From: Frischella perrara
GTDB lineage: Bacteria; Pseudomonadota; Gammaproteobacteria; Enterobacterales; Orbaceae
Direction: 5' to 3'
Assembly (NCBI RefSeq): GCF_000807275.1
Contig: NZ_CP009056.1
Span: forward strand, 1,985,192 to 2,049,191
DNA length: 64,000 nucleotides
Part shown: in pieces, positions 40,677 to 50,426 of the stretch
Numbering within the stretch: position 1 is the first letter of the stretch
How the letters are laid out: every line of letters starts with the position of its first letter
Program-made: the position numbers and the translations under genes
Notes under the pieces: model-generated
Databases searched by the model: none
What the model was told of the DNA's origin: nothing
What the model saw: the letters and a program-made list of their open reading frames with translations, nothing else

Positions 40677-41777
40677 ATGACCAATCTTGTAACCCCTGAA
40701 AATTATCAACAATTGCTTGACGAGAAAGTCACTCGCACTATGGCTTTATTTAATCAATTTGATGTTAAAGAACTCGCCATTTATCCTTCACCAAAAACGC
40801 ATTATCGTATGCGTGCTGAATTTAGAATTTGGCACAATGGTGACGATTTACATCATATTATGTTTGATAAAGTTAATAAAAAAAGAATCTATATTAACGA
40901 TTTCCCTGTTGCGACAAAAATTATTAATCAAGCAATGCAGTTAATTGTGCCATTGATAAAATATAATCATCTTTTAAGATACAAATTATTTCAAATTGAT
41001 TACTTGTCGACGCTAAGTAATCAGTTATTAATATCACTGGTTTATCATAAAAAACTTGATGATGACTGGACTACCGAAGCAAATAAGTTAAGAACAGAAC
41101 TTATTAAAAAAGGTTTAGATGTACATATTATTGGTCGTGCATCTAATCAGAAAATATGTTTAGAGCATGATTACATAGACGAACAGCTTAATATACTGGG
41201 AAAAAAATATACCTATCGACAAGTTGAAAATAGTTTTACCCAACCAAATGCAACTATTAATATTGCTATGTTAAGTTGGGCTATCAATGCAACAAAAGAA
41301 TTCTCAGGCGATTTGTTGGAGCTTTATTGTGGGAATGGCAACTTTTCTATTGCTTTGGCGCAAAATTTCAAACGCGTGCTTGCAACTGAAATCGCTAAAT
41401 CTTCAGTTAAAGCAGCCCAATATAATATTGCAGTCAATAAAATTGAGAATTTAAAGATCATTCGACTTTCTGCGGAAGAATTAACTCAAGCAATAAATAA
41501 TGAAAGGGAATTTAATCGACTCAAAGGAATCTGTTTATCTGATTATCAGTGCAATACAGTATTAGTTGACCCACCACGAAGTGGTTTAGATATTAATACA
41601 TTAAAAATGATCGCAAAATATCAGAACATTATATATATTTCTTGCAATCCATTAACTTTACAAGAGAATTTAAACTATTTAACTCAAACCCATCACATCC
41701 AAAAGATGGCATTTTTTGATCAGTTCCCTTATACCGATCATTTAGAATGTGCTGTTGTTTTATATAAAACATGCTGA
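40677..41777 (+). CDS. trmA: tRNA (uracil-5-)-methyltransferase TrmA
   Basis: The 366-residue SAM-dependent enzyme is the length of E. coli TrmA. SAM binding is at [16 protein letters not shown]. The DPPRSGLD motif is followed by the catalytic nucleophile Cys323 in [11 protein letters not shown], and the C-terminus holds [15 protein letters not shown] with the catalytic Glu. It forms m5U54 in the T-loop of tRNA. No N-terminal TRAM domain is present, as expected for TrmA rather than RlmD. It ends the unit that begins at pheA or mutY; a terminator follows. Confidence 0.96.
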   Translation: MTNLVTPENYQQLLDEKVTRTMALFNQFDVKELAIYPSPKTHYRMRAEFRIWHNGDDLHHIMFDKVNKKRIYINDFPVATKIINQAMQLIVPLIKYNHLLRYKLFQIDYLSTLSNQLLISLVYHKKLDDDWTTEANKLRTELIKKGLDVHIIGRASNQKICLEHDYIDEQLNILGKKYTYRQVENSFTQPNATINIAMLSWAINATKEFSGDLLELYCGNGNFSIALAQNFKRVLATEIAKSSVKAAQYNIAVNKIENLKIIRLSAEELTQAINNEREFNRLKGICLSDYQCNTVLVDPPRSGLDINTLKMIAKYQNIIYISCNPLTLQENLNYLTQTHHIQKMAFFDQFPYTDHLECAVVLYKTC

Positions 41778-41832
41778 TAAAATAGTTAATAATATCATAA
41801 CGTTATAAAAAGATTCGTTTTGTTAGAGATTA

Positions 41833-41867
41833 TTCATTGTCAAATAAAATACTGACAATGAATTTTC
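41833..41867 (+). terminator. Terminator of trmA
   Basis: A perfect 10-bp stem (TTCATTGTCA/TGACAATGAA) with a 10-nt loop is followed by TTTTCTATT. It is 55 bp after the trmA stop. Confidence 0.7.
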
Positions 41868-42017
41868 TATTAAAAAACTATATTCCATATCTTAATAATA
41901 AGATAAATCAATCTAAATTATTTTCTTTTGATTTAAATATTGTTATGTCTACAAATAACTAATAGGAAAACTTGTATAAACCGGATTAATATCGGATTAA
42001 TTTGGTAAAATATAAGT

Positions 42018-42046
42018 AAAAAAAACCCCTAATTAAAATTAGGGGT
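42018..42046 (-). terminator. Minus-strand intrinsic terminator without a known gene
   Basis: A perfect 10-bp inverted repeat (ACCCCTAATT/AATTAGGGGT) lies next to a run of eight A on the plus strand, hence U8 after the hairpin on the minus strand. The + side has no T-run. Orientation implies a minus-strand transcript that starts to the right. Confidence 0.7.
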
Positions 42047-42126
42047 GCATAATTGCAAGGAATGGATGAAAGGAAATAAAACAATGAAACAACAACTACC
42101 AAATAGCCTTAGGCTTCATTGTTTTT
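42018..42126 (-). ncRNA. Candidate small RNA with intrinsic terminator
   Basis: Read on the minus strand, the segment has a 5' hairpin (11-bp arms at 42115-42125 and 42078-42088), a single-stranded pyrimidine-rich middle (TTTCCTTTCATCCATTCCTT) and a 3' intrinsic terminator (stem 42025-42034/42037-42046) ending in eight U. That is the layout of Hfq-dependent small RNAs, and the middle could pair with ribosome-binding sites. No coding gene on the minus strand needs this terminator. The promoter is not convincing: only weak -10-like TAGTAT/TATAGT near 42127-42134. Confidence 0.4.
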
Positions 42127-42155
42127 ATACTATAAACTACAAATACCGTCAGTAA
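42084..42155 (+). CDS. Possible 23-codon leader peptide
   Basis: A short frame beginning ATGAAACAACAACTACC is preceded by AAGGAA with good spacing and ends at TAA 42153-42155. Its sequence lies within a hairpin (arms 42078-42088 and 42115-42125, followed by a T-rich stretch), so translation could affect folding ahead of the two-component operon. It is on the opposite strand to the small-RNA candidate; both readings cannot be equally important, and either may be chance. Confidence 0.25.
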   Translation: MKQQLPNSLRLHCFYTINYKYRQ

Positions 42156-42270
42156 CATTACAATAAAATGACAATTATATCATTAAGTTATCATTATTTA
42201 ATATTGATTATTTATTTATTATATTACTCATATATCCGAGGCTAAAACCTATTAAGGAAATATATCCAAA

Positions 42271-42960
42271 ATGAAACTATTAGTTGTTGAAGATGAAACT
42301 AAAACAGGTGAATATCTCCGCCAAGGCTTGATTGAATCCGGATTTATTGTTGATCTGACTAATAACGGTTTAGATGGTTACCATCGTGCAATGACAGAAG
42401 AGTATGATCTTATTATTCTAGATGTTATGCTCCCAGATATTAGTGGTTGGAAAATTATTCAATCACTCCGTGATGCAGGTAAAGAAACTCAAATAATATT
42501 TTTAACGGCCATGGGCAGTGTTGAGGATAAAGTCAAAGGACTTAACCTTGGCGCCGATGATTATCTCGTAAAACCCTTTTCTTTTGCCGAACTTTTAGCT
42601 AGAATCAAATCGCTTCTAAGACGTAATGTTCCTCAAGTCAGTCTACATCAATTAACCATTGCCGATTTAGTGATGGATCTACCCAAACGAACAGTTACAC
42701 GTGCTGGGAAACGCATTGAATTAACTAACAAAGAATTTCTTCTTTTAGAATACTTCTTACGTTATCAAGGAGAAGTTTTACCACGTTCATTAATTGCTTC
42801 TCAAGTATGGGATATGAATTTTGATAGCGACACTAATGTAATAGATGTTGCTGTAAGACGTTTACGCAACAAAATTGATACCCCTTTTGAACCAAAGCTA
42901 ATTCATACAATTCGCGGAATGGGATATAAATTGGATGTCTTTAACGAAAACGAAATATAG
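42271..42960 (+). CDS. OmpR-family response regulator (CusR/CopR-like)
   Basis: In the 229-residue protein the receiver domain has the acidic pocket EDE (7-9), the phosphoacceptor Asp51 in LILDVMLPD, Thr in IFLTAMG and Lys in YLVKPF. The C-terminal winged helix has [30 protein letters not shown] and [14 protein letters not shown] with [12 protein letters not shown]. The closest remembered relatives are CusR/PcoR/CopR regulators. The kinase gene overlaps the 3' end by 26 bp. No copper-efflux genes are adjacent. AAGGAA precedes the ATG. Confidence 0.93.
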   Translation: MKLLVVEDETKTGEYLRQGLIESGFIVDLTNNGLDGYHRAMTEEYDLIILDVMLPDISGWKIIQSLRDAGKETQIIFLTAMGSVEDKVKGLNLGADDYLVKPFSFAELLARIKSLLRRNVPQVSLHQLTIADLVMDLPKRTVTRAGKRIELTNKEFLLLEYFLRYQGEVLPRSLIASQVWDMNFDSDTNVIDVAVRRLRNKIDTPFEPKLIHTIRGMGYKLDVFNENEI

Positions 42961-44377
42961 AAAGATACTGCACTTCTCGACAATAATTCGCATGCCTTTA
43001 ATGGTTTGCTTTTTTACTTGCATTTTACTTTATGGCTTAAGTCTTTTTATTGAGCGCTCTTTTGAAAAATATTCGGTAGCACAAAATATTGCTGAAATAC
43101 ATTCCGTTATGGAATCAATTGAGCGAGAATTTTCATATTATGACCCACAAGATGATCGTGAAAATCTGATTCAAAACATTTTATTGATCTTAGCAAGTCA
43201 TAATCAATTGTTAGTTTGTATTGTTGATGAAAATAATAATATCCTATACAAAACCCGTGGACCCAACTTATTATTAACCCGTAAAGCATTTAAACTTGAT
43301 TCAATTATCAATAAAGAAAAAACATCCATTTGGGATAATGATCATCATTCCTATCGCATTGCAGCTTCACAATTTCTGACATTAAAAAAAGAAAAATATA
43401 CAACAATTATTGCGATTGAACGAGATTTTCAACTTGAATTTATCACTCGATTACACGATGGGCTGTTAATATTAATTTGCATAGCCTGCTTACTTACACT
43501 TTTAGGCACTTTATTAACTATTTATATTACACAAAAACCGATCAACCGATTAATTAAGATTATCGAATCTTTAAACAGTAAGAGCTTAAATTATCGTATT
43601 CCTGTATCTATGGTTTCACCAAAGTATATCAGTTTAATAAAAGCATTTAACAATATGTTAAGCCGTATGGAATTCGTATTTCAAAGACAAAGTAATTTTA
43701 CCGCAGACATTGCCCATGAAATGCGAACCCCCATTACTAATTTAACAACACAAACGCAAATCGCTCTTAATAACGCAAGGACGACTAATGAATATAAAGA
43801 AGTACTTTATTCTCATTTAGAAGAATTTGAACGTTTGTCGCAAATTATTACGGATATGCTCTTTCTTGCCCATGCTGATAATAAATTATTAAAACCTGAT
43901 CTTGGTGATATTGATTTAGTCAAAATGTTTAATAACATGTTTGATTACTTAGAATTTATAGCGGAAGAAAAACATATTAAACTTGTTTTAAAAGGACATT
44001 GTAATTTAATGCAAGGTGATAAGCTGATGATTAATAGAGCAATTGGTAATCTACTTTCAAATGCTATTCATCATACACCTAACGGTGAAACCATTTCTGT
44101 AACTTTAAATCAAGTTAACCAAAAAACAATTAAGATTGTTATTGCTAACCCTGGAAAAGAAATTCACAAAAAACATCTGCCACATTTGTTCGATCGCTTT
44201 TATCGCATTGATGAATCAAGACATAGTAATGGACAAGGCGCAGGGATCGGACTTGCTATTGTTAAATCAATAGTTGAAGCTCATAATGGTACAATCTCTG
44301 TTGAATCAGATAAGACATCAACTCGTTTTATCATTATGTTTCCAGTATCTCAAACTAGAATAAGTAAATTTTATTAG
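42935..44377 (+). CDS. Sensor histidine kinase (CusS-like)
   Basis: The 480-residue kinase has two membrane helices (about 18-40 and 175-200) around a periplasmic domain, HAMP, and a HisKA domain with the phosphoacceptor His261 in [17 protein letters not shown] box [11 protein letters not shown] and G box [14 protein letters not shown] lie in the ATPase domain. [19 protein letters not shown] closely follows E. coli CusS, and the length is the same, but the His/Met-rich metal-binding stretch of the CusS periplasmic loop is missing here. The stimulus may therefore differ. The start lies within the regulator gene (coupled). Confidence 0.92.
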   Translation: MSLTKTKYRKILHFSTIIRMPLMVCFFTCILLYGLSLFIERSFEKYSVAQNIAEIHSVMESIEREFSYYDPQDDRENLIQNILLILASHNQLLVCIVDENNNILYKTRGPNLLLTRKAFKLDSIINKEKTSIWDNDHHSYRIAASQFLTLKKEKYTTIIAIERDFQLEFITRLHDGLLILICIACLLTLLGTLLTIYITQKPINRLIKIIESLNSKSLNYRIPVSMVSPKYISLIKAFNNMLSRMEFVFQRQSNFTADIAHEMRTPITNLTTQTQIALNNARTTNEYKEVLYSHLEEFERLSQIITDMLFLAHADNKLLKPDLGDIDLVKMFNNMFDYLEFIAEEKHIKLVLKGHCNLMQGDKLMINRAIGNLLSNAIHHTPNGETISVTLNQVNQKTIKIVIANPGKEIHKKHLPHLFDRFYRIDESRHSNGQGAGIGLAIVKSIVEAHNGTISVESDKTSTRFIIMFPVSQTRISKFY

Positions 44378-44427
44378 TTTAAATAATAAAAAATGATTAT
44401 TCAGGCAGTATCTTGCTGTATAATAAT

Positions 44428-44460
44428 GTCCCAATAAAATTGGGACTTAGCTATTTATTT
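44428..44460 (+). terminator. Terminator after the two-component operon
   Basis: An 8-bp stem (GTCCCAAT/ATTGGGAC) with a 3-nt loop is followed by a T-rich stretch (TTAGCTATTTATTTG). It lies about 50 bp after the kinase stop. The U-tract is interrupted, so strength is moderate. Confidence 0.45.
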
Positions 44461-44650
44461 GTTTTTATATATTTACAATAATTCTGACTATATTCTCAAA
44501 GGTTAATTAGATCCTTCAATCATAATCTAATAACATTAAAAAAATATTTTTTTACAATGAGTTACAAGTAATTAGAAAATAATGTTAAGATACCGATAAC
44601 CTCTAAAATGTAATCTTAACTACCTATCATGTTGATTTAGGAATAATTTT

Positions 44651-47287
44651 GTGAAGTATTTTCTCGGTTTATTAAAATTTTTGCTGATATTTACAATTAT
44701 CGGTATTTTAGCAGGTATGATTATTGGTTATGCCGGATACGTATACTTTTCCAAAGATCTACCTGACGTTACGCGTTTAAAAGACGTAAGATTACAAACT
44801 CCAATGCAAGTTTTAAGTAGTGATGGAGAACTTATTGCTACTTTTGGAGAACACCGCCGTCTTCCTTTAAAATATGAAGATATTCCGCCTGTAGTCCTCA
44901 ATGCAGTTATTGCAACAGAAGACTCCCGTTTTTATGAGCATTTCGGTGTTGATCCGGTAGGAATCTTGCGAGCATTATACATAGCAGTAAAAACGCACAA
45001 TTTTTCACAGGGTGGTAGTACCATTACTCAACAAGTGGCTAAAAACTTCTTTCTAACACCCGAAAGAAGCATCGGACGTAAAATCCGCGAAATGATTTTG
45101 GCTATCCGCATGGAAAAAGAGTTAAGTAAAGAAGAAATCATTGCATTATATTTAAATATGATTAACTTCGGTTCACGTGCCTATGGTATTGGTTCCGCAG
45201 CCTATACCTTCTATGGTAAGGAAGCAAAAGATCTTACTTTAAGTGAAGCCGCTCTTTTAGCTGGATTACCTAATGCTCCATCAGCATATAACCCGATATA
45301 TCACCCTAATAAGGCATTACATCGACGTAATTGGGTCTTACATCGTATGCTAAATCAAGAATTTATTACCCAAGCAGAATATGAACAAGCTGTATCAGAA
45401 CCTTTAAATGTTGGTTATTTTGTGCCAAAAATTTCATTTTCAGCACCTTATGTTGCTGAGATGGCAAGACAGTTTATGTATGATAAATTCGGTGATAGCG
45501 CTTACACCGATGGTTACAAAGTCTATACAACAATAACAAAAGCCAATCAGGAGGCTGCCAATCATGCAATGAACGAGAATATTATCAATTATGATATTCG
45601 CCATGGTTATCGCGGTCCAGAAAAAACATTATGGAATTCAGGTGAAAAAGCTTGGAATGATGATGAAATCCAAAAGGCTTTAAGTAGTTATTCTTGCTAT
45701 CAAGAAATTTGCCCTGCCGTAGTAATAGAAGCAAATCCAGAATTTGCTAAAGCTAAAATAAATAACGGTACGACAATCACACTTGATCGTAACAGTATTA
45801 AATGGGCAAGAGCATTTATTAATGACAATCAACAAGGACCACTTCCGACCTCGGTTTCTGCTGTAGTCAAAACTGGTCAACAAATATGGGTGAAACAACA
45901 AAACGAAAGCTGGATGTTGTCACAAATCCCTGCTATCAATGGTGCTGTTGTCTCAATTAATCCAGAAAATGGTGAAATCAAAGCATTGACTGGTGGTTTT
46001 GATTATGGTTTAAGTAAGTTCAATCGAGCGACCCAAGCTATTCGACAAATTGGTTCTACGATTAAACCTTTCATCTATTCCGCAGCTTTAGACAAAGGTC
46101 TAACGTTAGCTACTGTTTTAAATGATGCTCCAATTATGCGAAGTAATGCGGGTAGTGAAGCATGGCGACCTAAAAACTCTCCACCAAACTATGCGGGTCC
46201 ACTTCGTTTAAGAATTGGTTTAAATATGTCGAAAAACGTTATGATGGTTAGAACAATTCGCGCAATTGGTGTTGATTATGCAGCAAATTATTTGGAACGT
46301 TTTGGCTTCCCACATGATAATATTTCGCGTAATGAATCGCTAGCTCTTGGCTCGGCATCCTTTACGCCATTACAAGTTGCCCGTGCGTATTCTGTTATTG
46401 CTAATGGTGGTTATTTGATCACGCCATATTTAATTGACCGAATTGAATATAGTGAAGGCGGTGTAATTTATCAACATCAACCTGAAATCGCCTGTACTGA
46501 TTGTGTTACTGAATCTTCTTATAGCAATGGGAACGCTGACACCGCTAACTTAGACAACGTTGAAAACGTTGCGCAATCCAGTGAGTTGGACGAACCAGAA
46601 CAAGATAAATTAAGAGCGGATGATGGTATTCTTCTGCCTAAGTCAGATATTCCGTTCAAGCAACTCATTAATCCAGATGGTACAGTTAATATTGATAAAA
46701 CGAAGCAATTACAATCTCAAGGACCAACTTATGCTCCTCACGTTATAAGTTCAGAGAATGCTTTCTTAATTAGAGATGCTCTTAAATCCACAATTTGGGG
46801 AGATCGTGATAATCAATGGCGTGGTACAGCTTGGCGATCACGTTCACTAGGTAGACATGATATCGGTGGTAAGACAGGTACAACTAACTTATCAAAAGAT
46901 GTTTGGTTTGCCGGATATGGTCCAAATTTACTCACGACGGTTTGGCTCGGTTTTGATGACCATCGGCGTGAACTAGGAAAAGCAAGACGTGATATTTTTA
47001 ACGATAAATCTGCAAGCGTTTCCGAAGGAGGAGCAATTTCTGCCGGTCCAATTTGGAATGATTATATGAAAGTAGTATTAAAAAATGTACCTGAGAAAAA
47101 AGAGATAATACCACCTTCAATAATTAGTGTTCTTATTGATAAAAAAACAGGGTTATTAGCACCACAACCTAATAGCAATGCTATACCTGAATATTTCATT
47201 AAAGGAACTGAACCAACTAAATATGCAACAAAAGAAGTTGGAACAAAAGTTACCGATGCACAAGGTGTTACATCGGAATTATTCTAA
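44651..47287 (+). CDS. mrcA: Penicillin-binding protein 1A
   Basis: The 878-residue class A PBP starts at GTG with AGGA upstream. A short cytoplasmic tail and one membrane helix (about 9-33) precede the glycosyltransferase domain (ATEDSRFYEHFGVDP with the catalytic Glu, GGSTITQQVAKN, and KEEIIALYLNMINFG). An inserted ODD/OB-like region follows, then the transpeptidase domain: SxxK as STIK in RQIGSTIKPFIY, SxN as SKN in NMSKNVMMV, and KTGT in GGKTGTTN. It polymerises and crosslinks peptidoglycan. Length is near that of E. coli PBP1A. Confidence 0.96.
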   Translation: MKYFLGLLKFLLIFTIIGILAGMIIGYAGYVYFSKDLPDVTRLKDVRLQTPMQVLSSDGELIATFGEHRRLPLKYEDIPPVVLNAVIATEDSRFYEHFGVDPVGILRALYIAVKTHNFSQGGSTITQQVAKNFFLTPERSIGRKIREMILAIRMEKELSKEEIIALYLNMINFGSRAYGIGSAAYTFYGKEAKDLTLSEAALLAGLPNAPSAYNPIYHPNKALHRRNWVLHRMLNQEFITQAEYEQAVSEPLNVGYFVPKISFSAPYVAEMARQFMYDKFGDSAYTDGYKVYTTITKANQEAANHAMNENIINYDIRHGYRGPEKTLWNSGEKAWNDDEIQKALSSYSCYQEICPAVVIEANPEFAKAKINNGTTITLDRNSIKWARAFINDNQQGPLPTSVSAVVKTGQQIWVKQQNESWMLSQIPAINGAVVSINPENGEIKALTGGFDYGLSKFNRATQAIRQIGSTIKPFIYSAALDKGLTLATVLNDAPIMRSNAGSEAWRPKNSPPNYAGPLRLRIGLNMSKNVMMVRTIRAIGVDYAANYLERFGFPHDNISRNESLALGSASFTPLQVARAYSVIANGGYLITPYLIDRIEYSEGGVIYQHQPEIACTDCVTESSYSNGNADTANLDNVENVAQSSELDEPEQDKLRADDGILLPKSDIPFKQLINPDGTVNIDKTKQLQSQGPTYAPHVISSENAFLIRDALKSTIWGDRDNQWRGTAWRSRSLGRHDIGGKTGTTNLSKDVWFAGYGPNLLTTVWLGFDDHRRELGKARRDIFNDKSASVSEGGAISAGPIWNDYMKVVLKNVPEKKEIIPPSIISVLIDKKTGLLAPQPNSNAIPEYFIKGTEPTKYATKEVGTKVTDAQGVTSELF

Positions 47288-47314
47288 TAACATGTAGGAA
47301 ATGAGATAGTTATA

Positions 47315-47881
47315 ATGATTGGATTTATTCGTATCATCGGCGGAAAATGGCGTGGACGTAAATTACCGGTGTTAGATAGTAATGGTTTACGACCTACAAC
47401 TGATCGAGTCAAAGAAACATTATTTAATTGGTTAATGCCAGTTATTCAAGATGCGAATTGCTTAGATTGTTTTAGTGGTAGTGGTTCATTAGGCTTTGAA
47501 TCAATTTCGCGGGGTGCTTATAAAAGTACGTTAGTTGAAAAAAATGTAACTATAGCCAAACAATTGAAAAAAAATTGCCAATTATTGAACGCTCAAAATA
47601 TTGAAATTATTAACCATGATTTAATATCATGGTTAAATAAACCAGCTAGCCAACAATTTGATCTTGTTTTTATTGATCCTCCTTTTCATCAAAATCTAAC
47701 TGAAGCAACGATTTCATTGTTAGAAAATAATGGTTGGCTAAAAAATGGTAGCTATATCTATATTGAAACTGAAACGCTATATAATCAATTAGCGCAACAA
47801 ATCCCTAGTAACTGGTATTTACATCGAGAAAAAATTGCTGGGCAAGTTCATTCTCGTTTATTCATTAGAGCAGATTCATAA
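47315..47881 (+). CDS. rsmD: 16S rRNA (guanine966-N2)-methyltransferase RsmD
   Basis: The 188-residue Rossmann-type methyltransferase has IRIIGGKWRGRKLPVLD, GLRPTTDRVKETLFNWL, the SAM site CLDCFSGSGSLGFE and the catalytic FIDPPF. It methylates G966 of 16S rRNA in the 30S subunit. It is followed directly by the yhhL homologue, the same order as in E. coli. Confidence 0.96.
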   Translation: MIGFIRIIGGKWRGRKLPVLDSNGLRPTTDRVKETLFNWLMPVIQDANCLDCFSGSGSLGFESISRGAYKSTLVEKNVTIAKQLKKNCQLLNAQNIEIINHDLISWLNKPASQQFDLVFIDPPFHQNLTEATISLLENNGWLKNGSYIYIETETLYNQLAQQIPSNWYLHREKIAGQVHSRLFIRADS

Positions 47882-47882
47882 T

Positions 47883-48143
47883 ATGTTTATTTTAATTGGT
47901 AAAATCGCTTATCTATTCATTTGGTTATTCTTGTTATTTAACTTAGTTCACCCTTACCCTGCCCCAGCTAATATCATCGCTTACGTGTCATTAGCGACAT
48001 TTATCATTTTGCATGGTCTACAAGCCTGTTTATTAAATGCAACACTTACCAACCATGAAAAAAAGCAATATCCATACAGAATTTTGAAAATATTCTTATT
48101 TGGAATATTTGAAGCACTCAGTTGGAAACAAAATAAACAATAG
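47883..48143 (+). CDS. yhhL: YhhL-like DUF1145 membrane protein
   Basis: The 86-residue protein has two or three membrane segments (about 2-20, 27-48 and a weaker one near 66-78), with HPYPAPANI and LHGLQACLL, matching the DUF1145/YhhL family. I took the ATG at 47883, one base after the rsmD stop; a longer frame from 47835 overlaps rsmD and lacks family support. The last ten codons and the stop (48111-48143) are part of a direct repeat that recurs before tRNA-Gly at 55416, so the 3' end is the left edge of the vgrG island. Confidence 0.88.
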   Translation: MFILIGKIAYLFIWLFLLFNLVHPYPAPANIIAYVSLATFIILHGLQACLLNATLTNHEKKQYPYRILKIFLFGIFEALSWKQNKQ

Positions 48144-48185
48144 TACTCAAAAAGCTGTTGTCATGAAGTAAATTTTTTGTATAAT
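48111..48185 (+). repeat. Direct repeat, left copy (yhhL 3' end plus tRNA-type promoter)
   Basis: This 75-bp segment recurs at 55416-55490 in the same orientation. The first 44 bp are identical (48111-48154 and 55416-55459), and the rest differs at a handful of positions without gaps. It covers the last ten codons and stop of yhhL and a TTGTCA-16-TATAAT promoter. It marks the left boundary of the vgrG/PAAR island. Confidence 0.92.
48158..48185 (+). promoter_or_regulatory. Promoter-like element (duplicate of the tRNA-Gly promoter)
   Basis: TTGTCA (48158-48163) and TATAAT (48180-48185) are separated by 16 bp, as in the copy in front of tRNA-Gly. Here no tRNA follows. The next gene is vgrG, 208 bp downstream, so the element may drive the vgrG operon. 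A further TATAAT occurs at 48224-48229. Confidence 0.5.
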
Positions 48186-48392
48186 CGCTATTATAGTTAT
48201 CGGTAGCACTTCAATTCTTTACATATAATGAAAGCGCAAATTGTAAGTGTAGCATATCTATTTAGCTACTTGTCCAGCCATAATGAACATAGTAGTTTTG
48301 TTGATCTTTATTTTTTTTAAATTTCTATTTTATATTTAAAGCTATTCAATCCAATTAACCTGTTCCAATAATAAAAAGACAGTAGGTAACGA

Positions 48393-50426
48393 ATGCAAAC
48401 AGGATTGTATTTTTCTATTCAAATAGGTGAGCTTAATCAACATAAACTGGATGTCGTCAGCTTTAGGTTAGAAGAAGCATTATCTTCTCTTTTCACATTA
48501 AGTGTTCAGATCAGTACCACTGATGCTAATATTAATTTACAAGAACAGTTGCTACAAAAGGCAAGTTTTACCGTTTATGTAGATGGTAAAAAACAGCGGA
48601 CAATTAATGGCATTGTTGAAAAAGCGGAATGTGGTGACATAGGATTCAAACGAAGTTTCTACACTTTTATTATTCGTCCTGCTATGTGGTTATTGACATT
48701 AGTACAAGATAGTCGGATTTACCATTTTAAAAGCGTACCTGACATTATTGATGAAATCTTAAAAGATTTTAATATCCCTTTTGATAAACAATTAATGGAT
48801 AGACATAGTGTACGTGAATATGTCACACAAAAAAGAGAAAGTTATTATCAATTTGTTTCTCGCCTAGCTTCTGAGGAAGGAATTATTTTTTGGTTTGAGG
48901 AAGATAAACTATTTTATAGTGATAGTCACCTTGGAATGCGAGCTGGACCTAAAATCATTTACAATCCTCACCCTCAGAACTCAACTAAAGATTGGGTGAT
49001 TAACCAACTTAAATTCGCATGTACAATGCGTTCGACTGAGATTAAAACTAAAGAATATTTATATACCCATCCTGATGTGCCAATGGATGCAAGAAGTATC
49101 ACATCAAAACAATTACCCGTTTATGAAACCTACGACAGTTATGGTCGCTACGATAATAGTGATATAGGACAGTTATTTAGTTCATATCGGATTGATGCAT
49201 TACAATCTGATAGTGAGCAGGGACAAGCCTTCAGCAATTGTTTTCCATTAATGCCTGGTGTTATTTTTAGCCTATTAGAACATCCAACACAATCAATGAA
49301 TAATAGTTGGCAGGTAGTACATATTGTTCATAAGGGTACCTTACCACAATCATTAGAAGATGAAAGTGATAATAATGCTGCAACCTTAACTAATGAATTC
49401 TCTTTTGTGCCTGGAAAAAATGATTGGCGTCCGAAATTTACTCATAAACCGCTAGCAGATGGTGATGAAGTGGCGACAGTAGTTGGTCCTGCTGGAGAAG
49501 AAATCTATGTTAATGAAGATGGTGCAGTAAAAGTAGCATTCCATTGGAATCGTTATGACCAACTTAACGAGAATGCATCTTGTTGGGTGCGCGTAGCACA
49601 AAATTGGAATGGTGATGGTTATGGTTTTCTAGCAACCCCACGTATCGGTCAGGAAGTAATAATCTCTTATCTAAATGGCGATATTGATCGCCCTATTATT
49701 ACAGGCACGACTTATAACGGTAAAAACCGTCCTCCTATTGATCTTCCTAGGCATAAAACCCAAATGACCATTAAATCTAAAACACATAAAGGAGAAGGAT
49801 TTAATGAAATGCGCTTTGAAGATGAAAAAGGGCTAGAAGAAATTTATTTTCATGCTCAACGGAATCACCGAACTAATGTACTTAATGATCAATTTATTGA
49901 TATTGATCATAATCGCACAAAAAATATTGGTTTAGACCAACAAGAAACAGTAGGTCGAGATAAACGCACTAATGTTGGACAAGATCACTATGAGACTATT
50001 GGTCGTAATTCAATAATTAGAGTAATGTCTGATCAAGAAATTGAAATTGAAAATAATCAAACAACTATCATCAATAGTTCTCGAAAGCAAGAAATTTATG
50101 CTGATAATATTACTAAAACAGGCGGTAATCAAAGATTAGAAATTGAAGGTACCTATGATGAAATAGCTAAAACTAAAATTTTTTCTCGAACGAAGCATTA
50201 TATTCTTCATGCTCAAGATAAAATGACAATAGCTGGACCCGGCGGTAGTATTACTATTGATAATAATGGTATCACACTAAAAGCCACCGCCTTAAAAATT
50301 ATTACCCCATCTTTTGATATTATCAACGGCGGTTCAAACCAAGTTACGGCACTTAAAGCTGCTGTTCAAGAAGGTAAACCGTTTTGTGAAATCTGTGCGA
50401 AAGCAAAAAAGGATGATAAATCATGA
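48393..50426 (+). CDS. vgrG: VgrG (TssI), T6SS spike protein
   Basis: In the 677-residue protein the gp27-like part contains VVSFRLEEALSSLFTLSVQIS, the LVQDSRIYHFKSVPDIIDEIL stretch and REYVTQKRESYYQFVSRLASEEGI. The gp5 OB-fold has ASCWVRVAQNWNGDGYGFLATPRIGQEVIISYLNGDIDRPIITG. A repetitive beta-prism follows (TNVLNDQFIDIDHNRTKNIG and similar units). The C-terminus ends in a short CxxC-containing tail (FCEICAKAKKDDKS). VgrG trimers form the tip of the Hcp tube and carry effectors. It overlaps the adaptor gene by ATGA. Confidence 0.96.
   Translation: MQTGLYFSIQIGELNQHKLDVVSFRLEEALSSLFTLSVQISTTDANINLQEQLLQKASFTVYVDGKKQRTINGIVEKAECGDIGFKRSFYTFIIRPAMWLLTLVQDSRIYHFKSVPDIIDEILKDFNIPFDKQLMDRHSVREYVTQKRESYYQFVSRLASEEGIIFWFEEDKLFYSDSHLGMRAGPKIIYNPHPQNSTKDWVINQLKFACTMRSTEIKTKEYLYTHPDVPMDARSITSKQLPVYETYDSYGRYDNSDIGQLFSSYRIDALQSDSEQGQAFSNCFPLMPGVIFSLLEHPTQSMNNSWQVVHIVHKGTLPQSLEDESDNNAATLTNEFSFVPGKNDWRPKFTHKPLADGDEVATVVGPAGEEIYVNEDGAVKVAFHWNRYDQLNENASCWVRVAQNWNGDGYGFLATPRIGQEVIISYLNGDIDRPIITGTTYNGKNRPPIDLPRHKTQMTIKSKTHKGEGFNEMRFEDEKGLEEIYFHAQRNHRTNVLNDQFIDIDHNRTKNIGLDQQETVGRDKRTNVGQDHYETIGRNSIIRVMSDQEIEIENNQTTIINSSRKQEIYADNITKTGGNQRLEIEGTYDEIAKTKIFSRTKHYILHAQDKMTIAGPGGSITIDNNGITLKATALKIITPSFDIINGGSNQVTALKAAVQEGKPFCEICAKAKKDDKS

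Larger units (their letters stand above)
41778..42270. other. 493-bp intergenic region with several RNA structures
   Basis: The gap between trmA and the response-regulator gene holds, from left, a terminator for trmA, a minus-strand terminator with an A8/U8 tail, a long hairpin overlapping a 23-codon frame, and an AT-rich segment with the presumed promoter of the two-component genes. The items are listed separately. Confidence 0.6.

Noticed and set aside
47835..47882. Longer start for the yhhL homologue
   Set aside because: It would overlap rsmD and add residues unlike the family. ATG 47883 gives the expected hydrophobic N-terminus.
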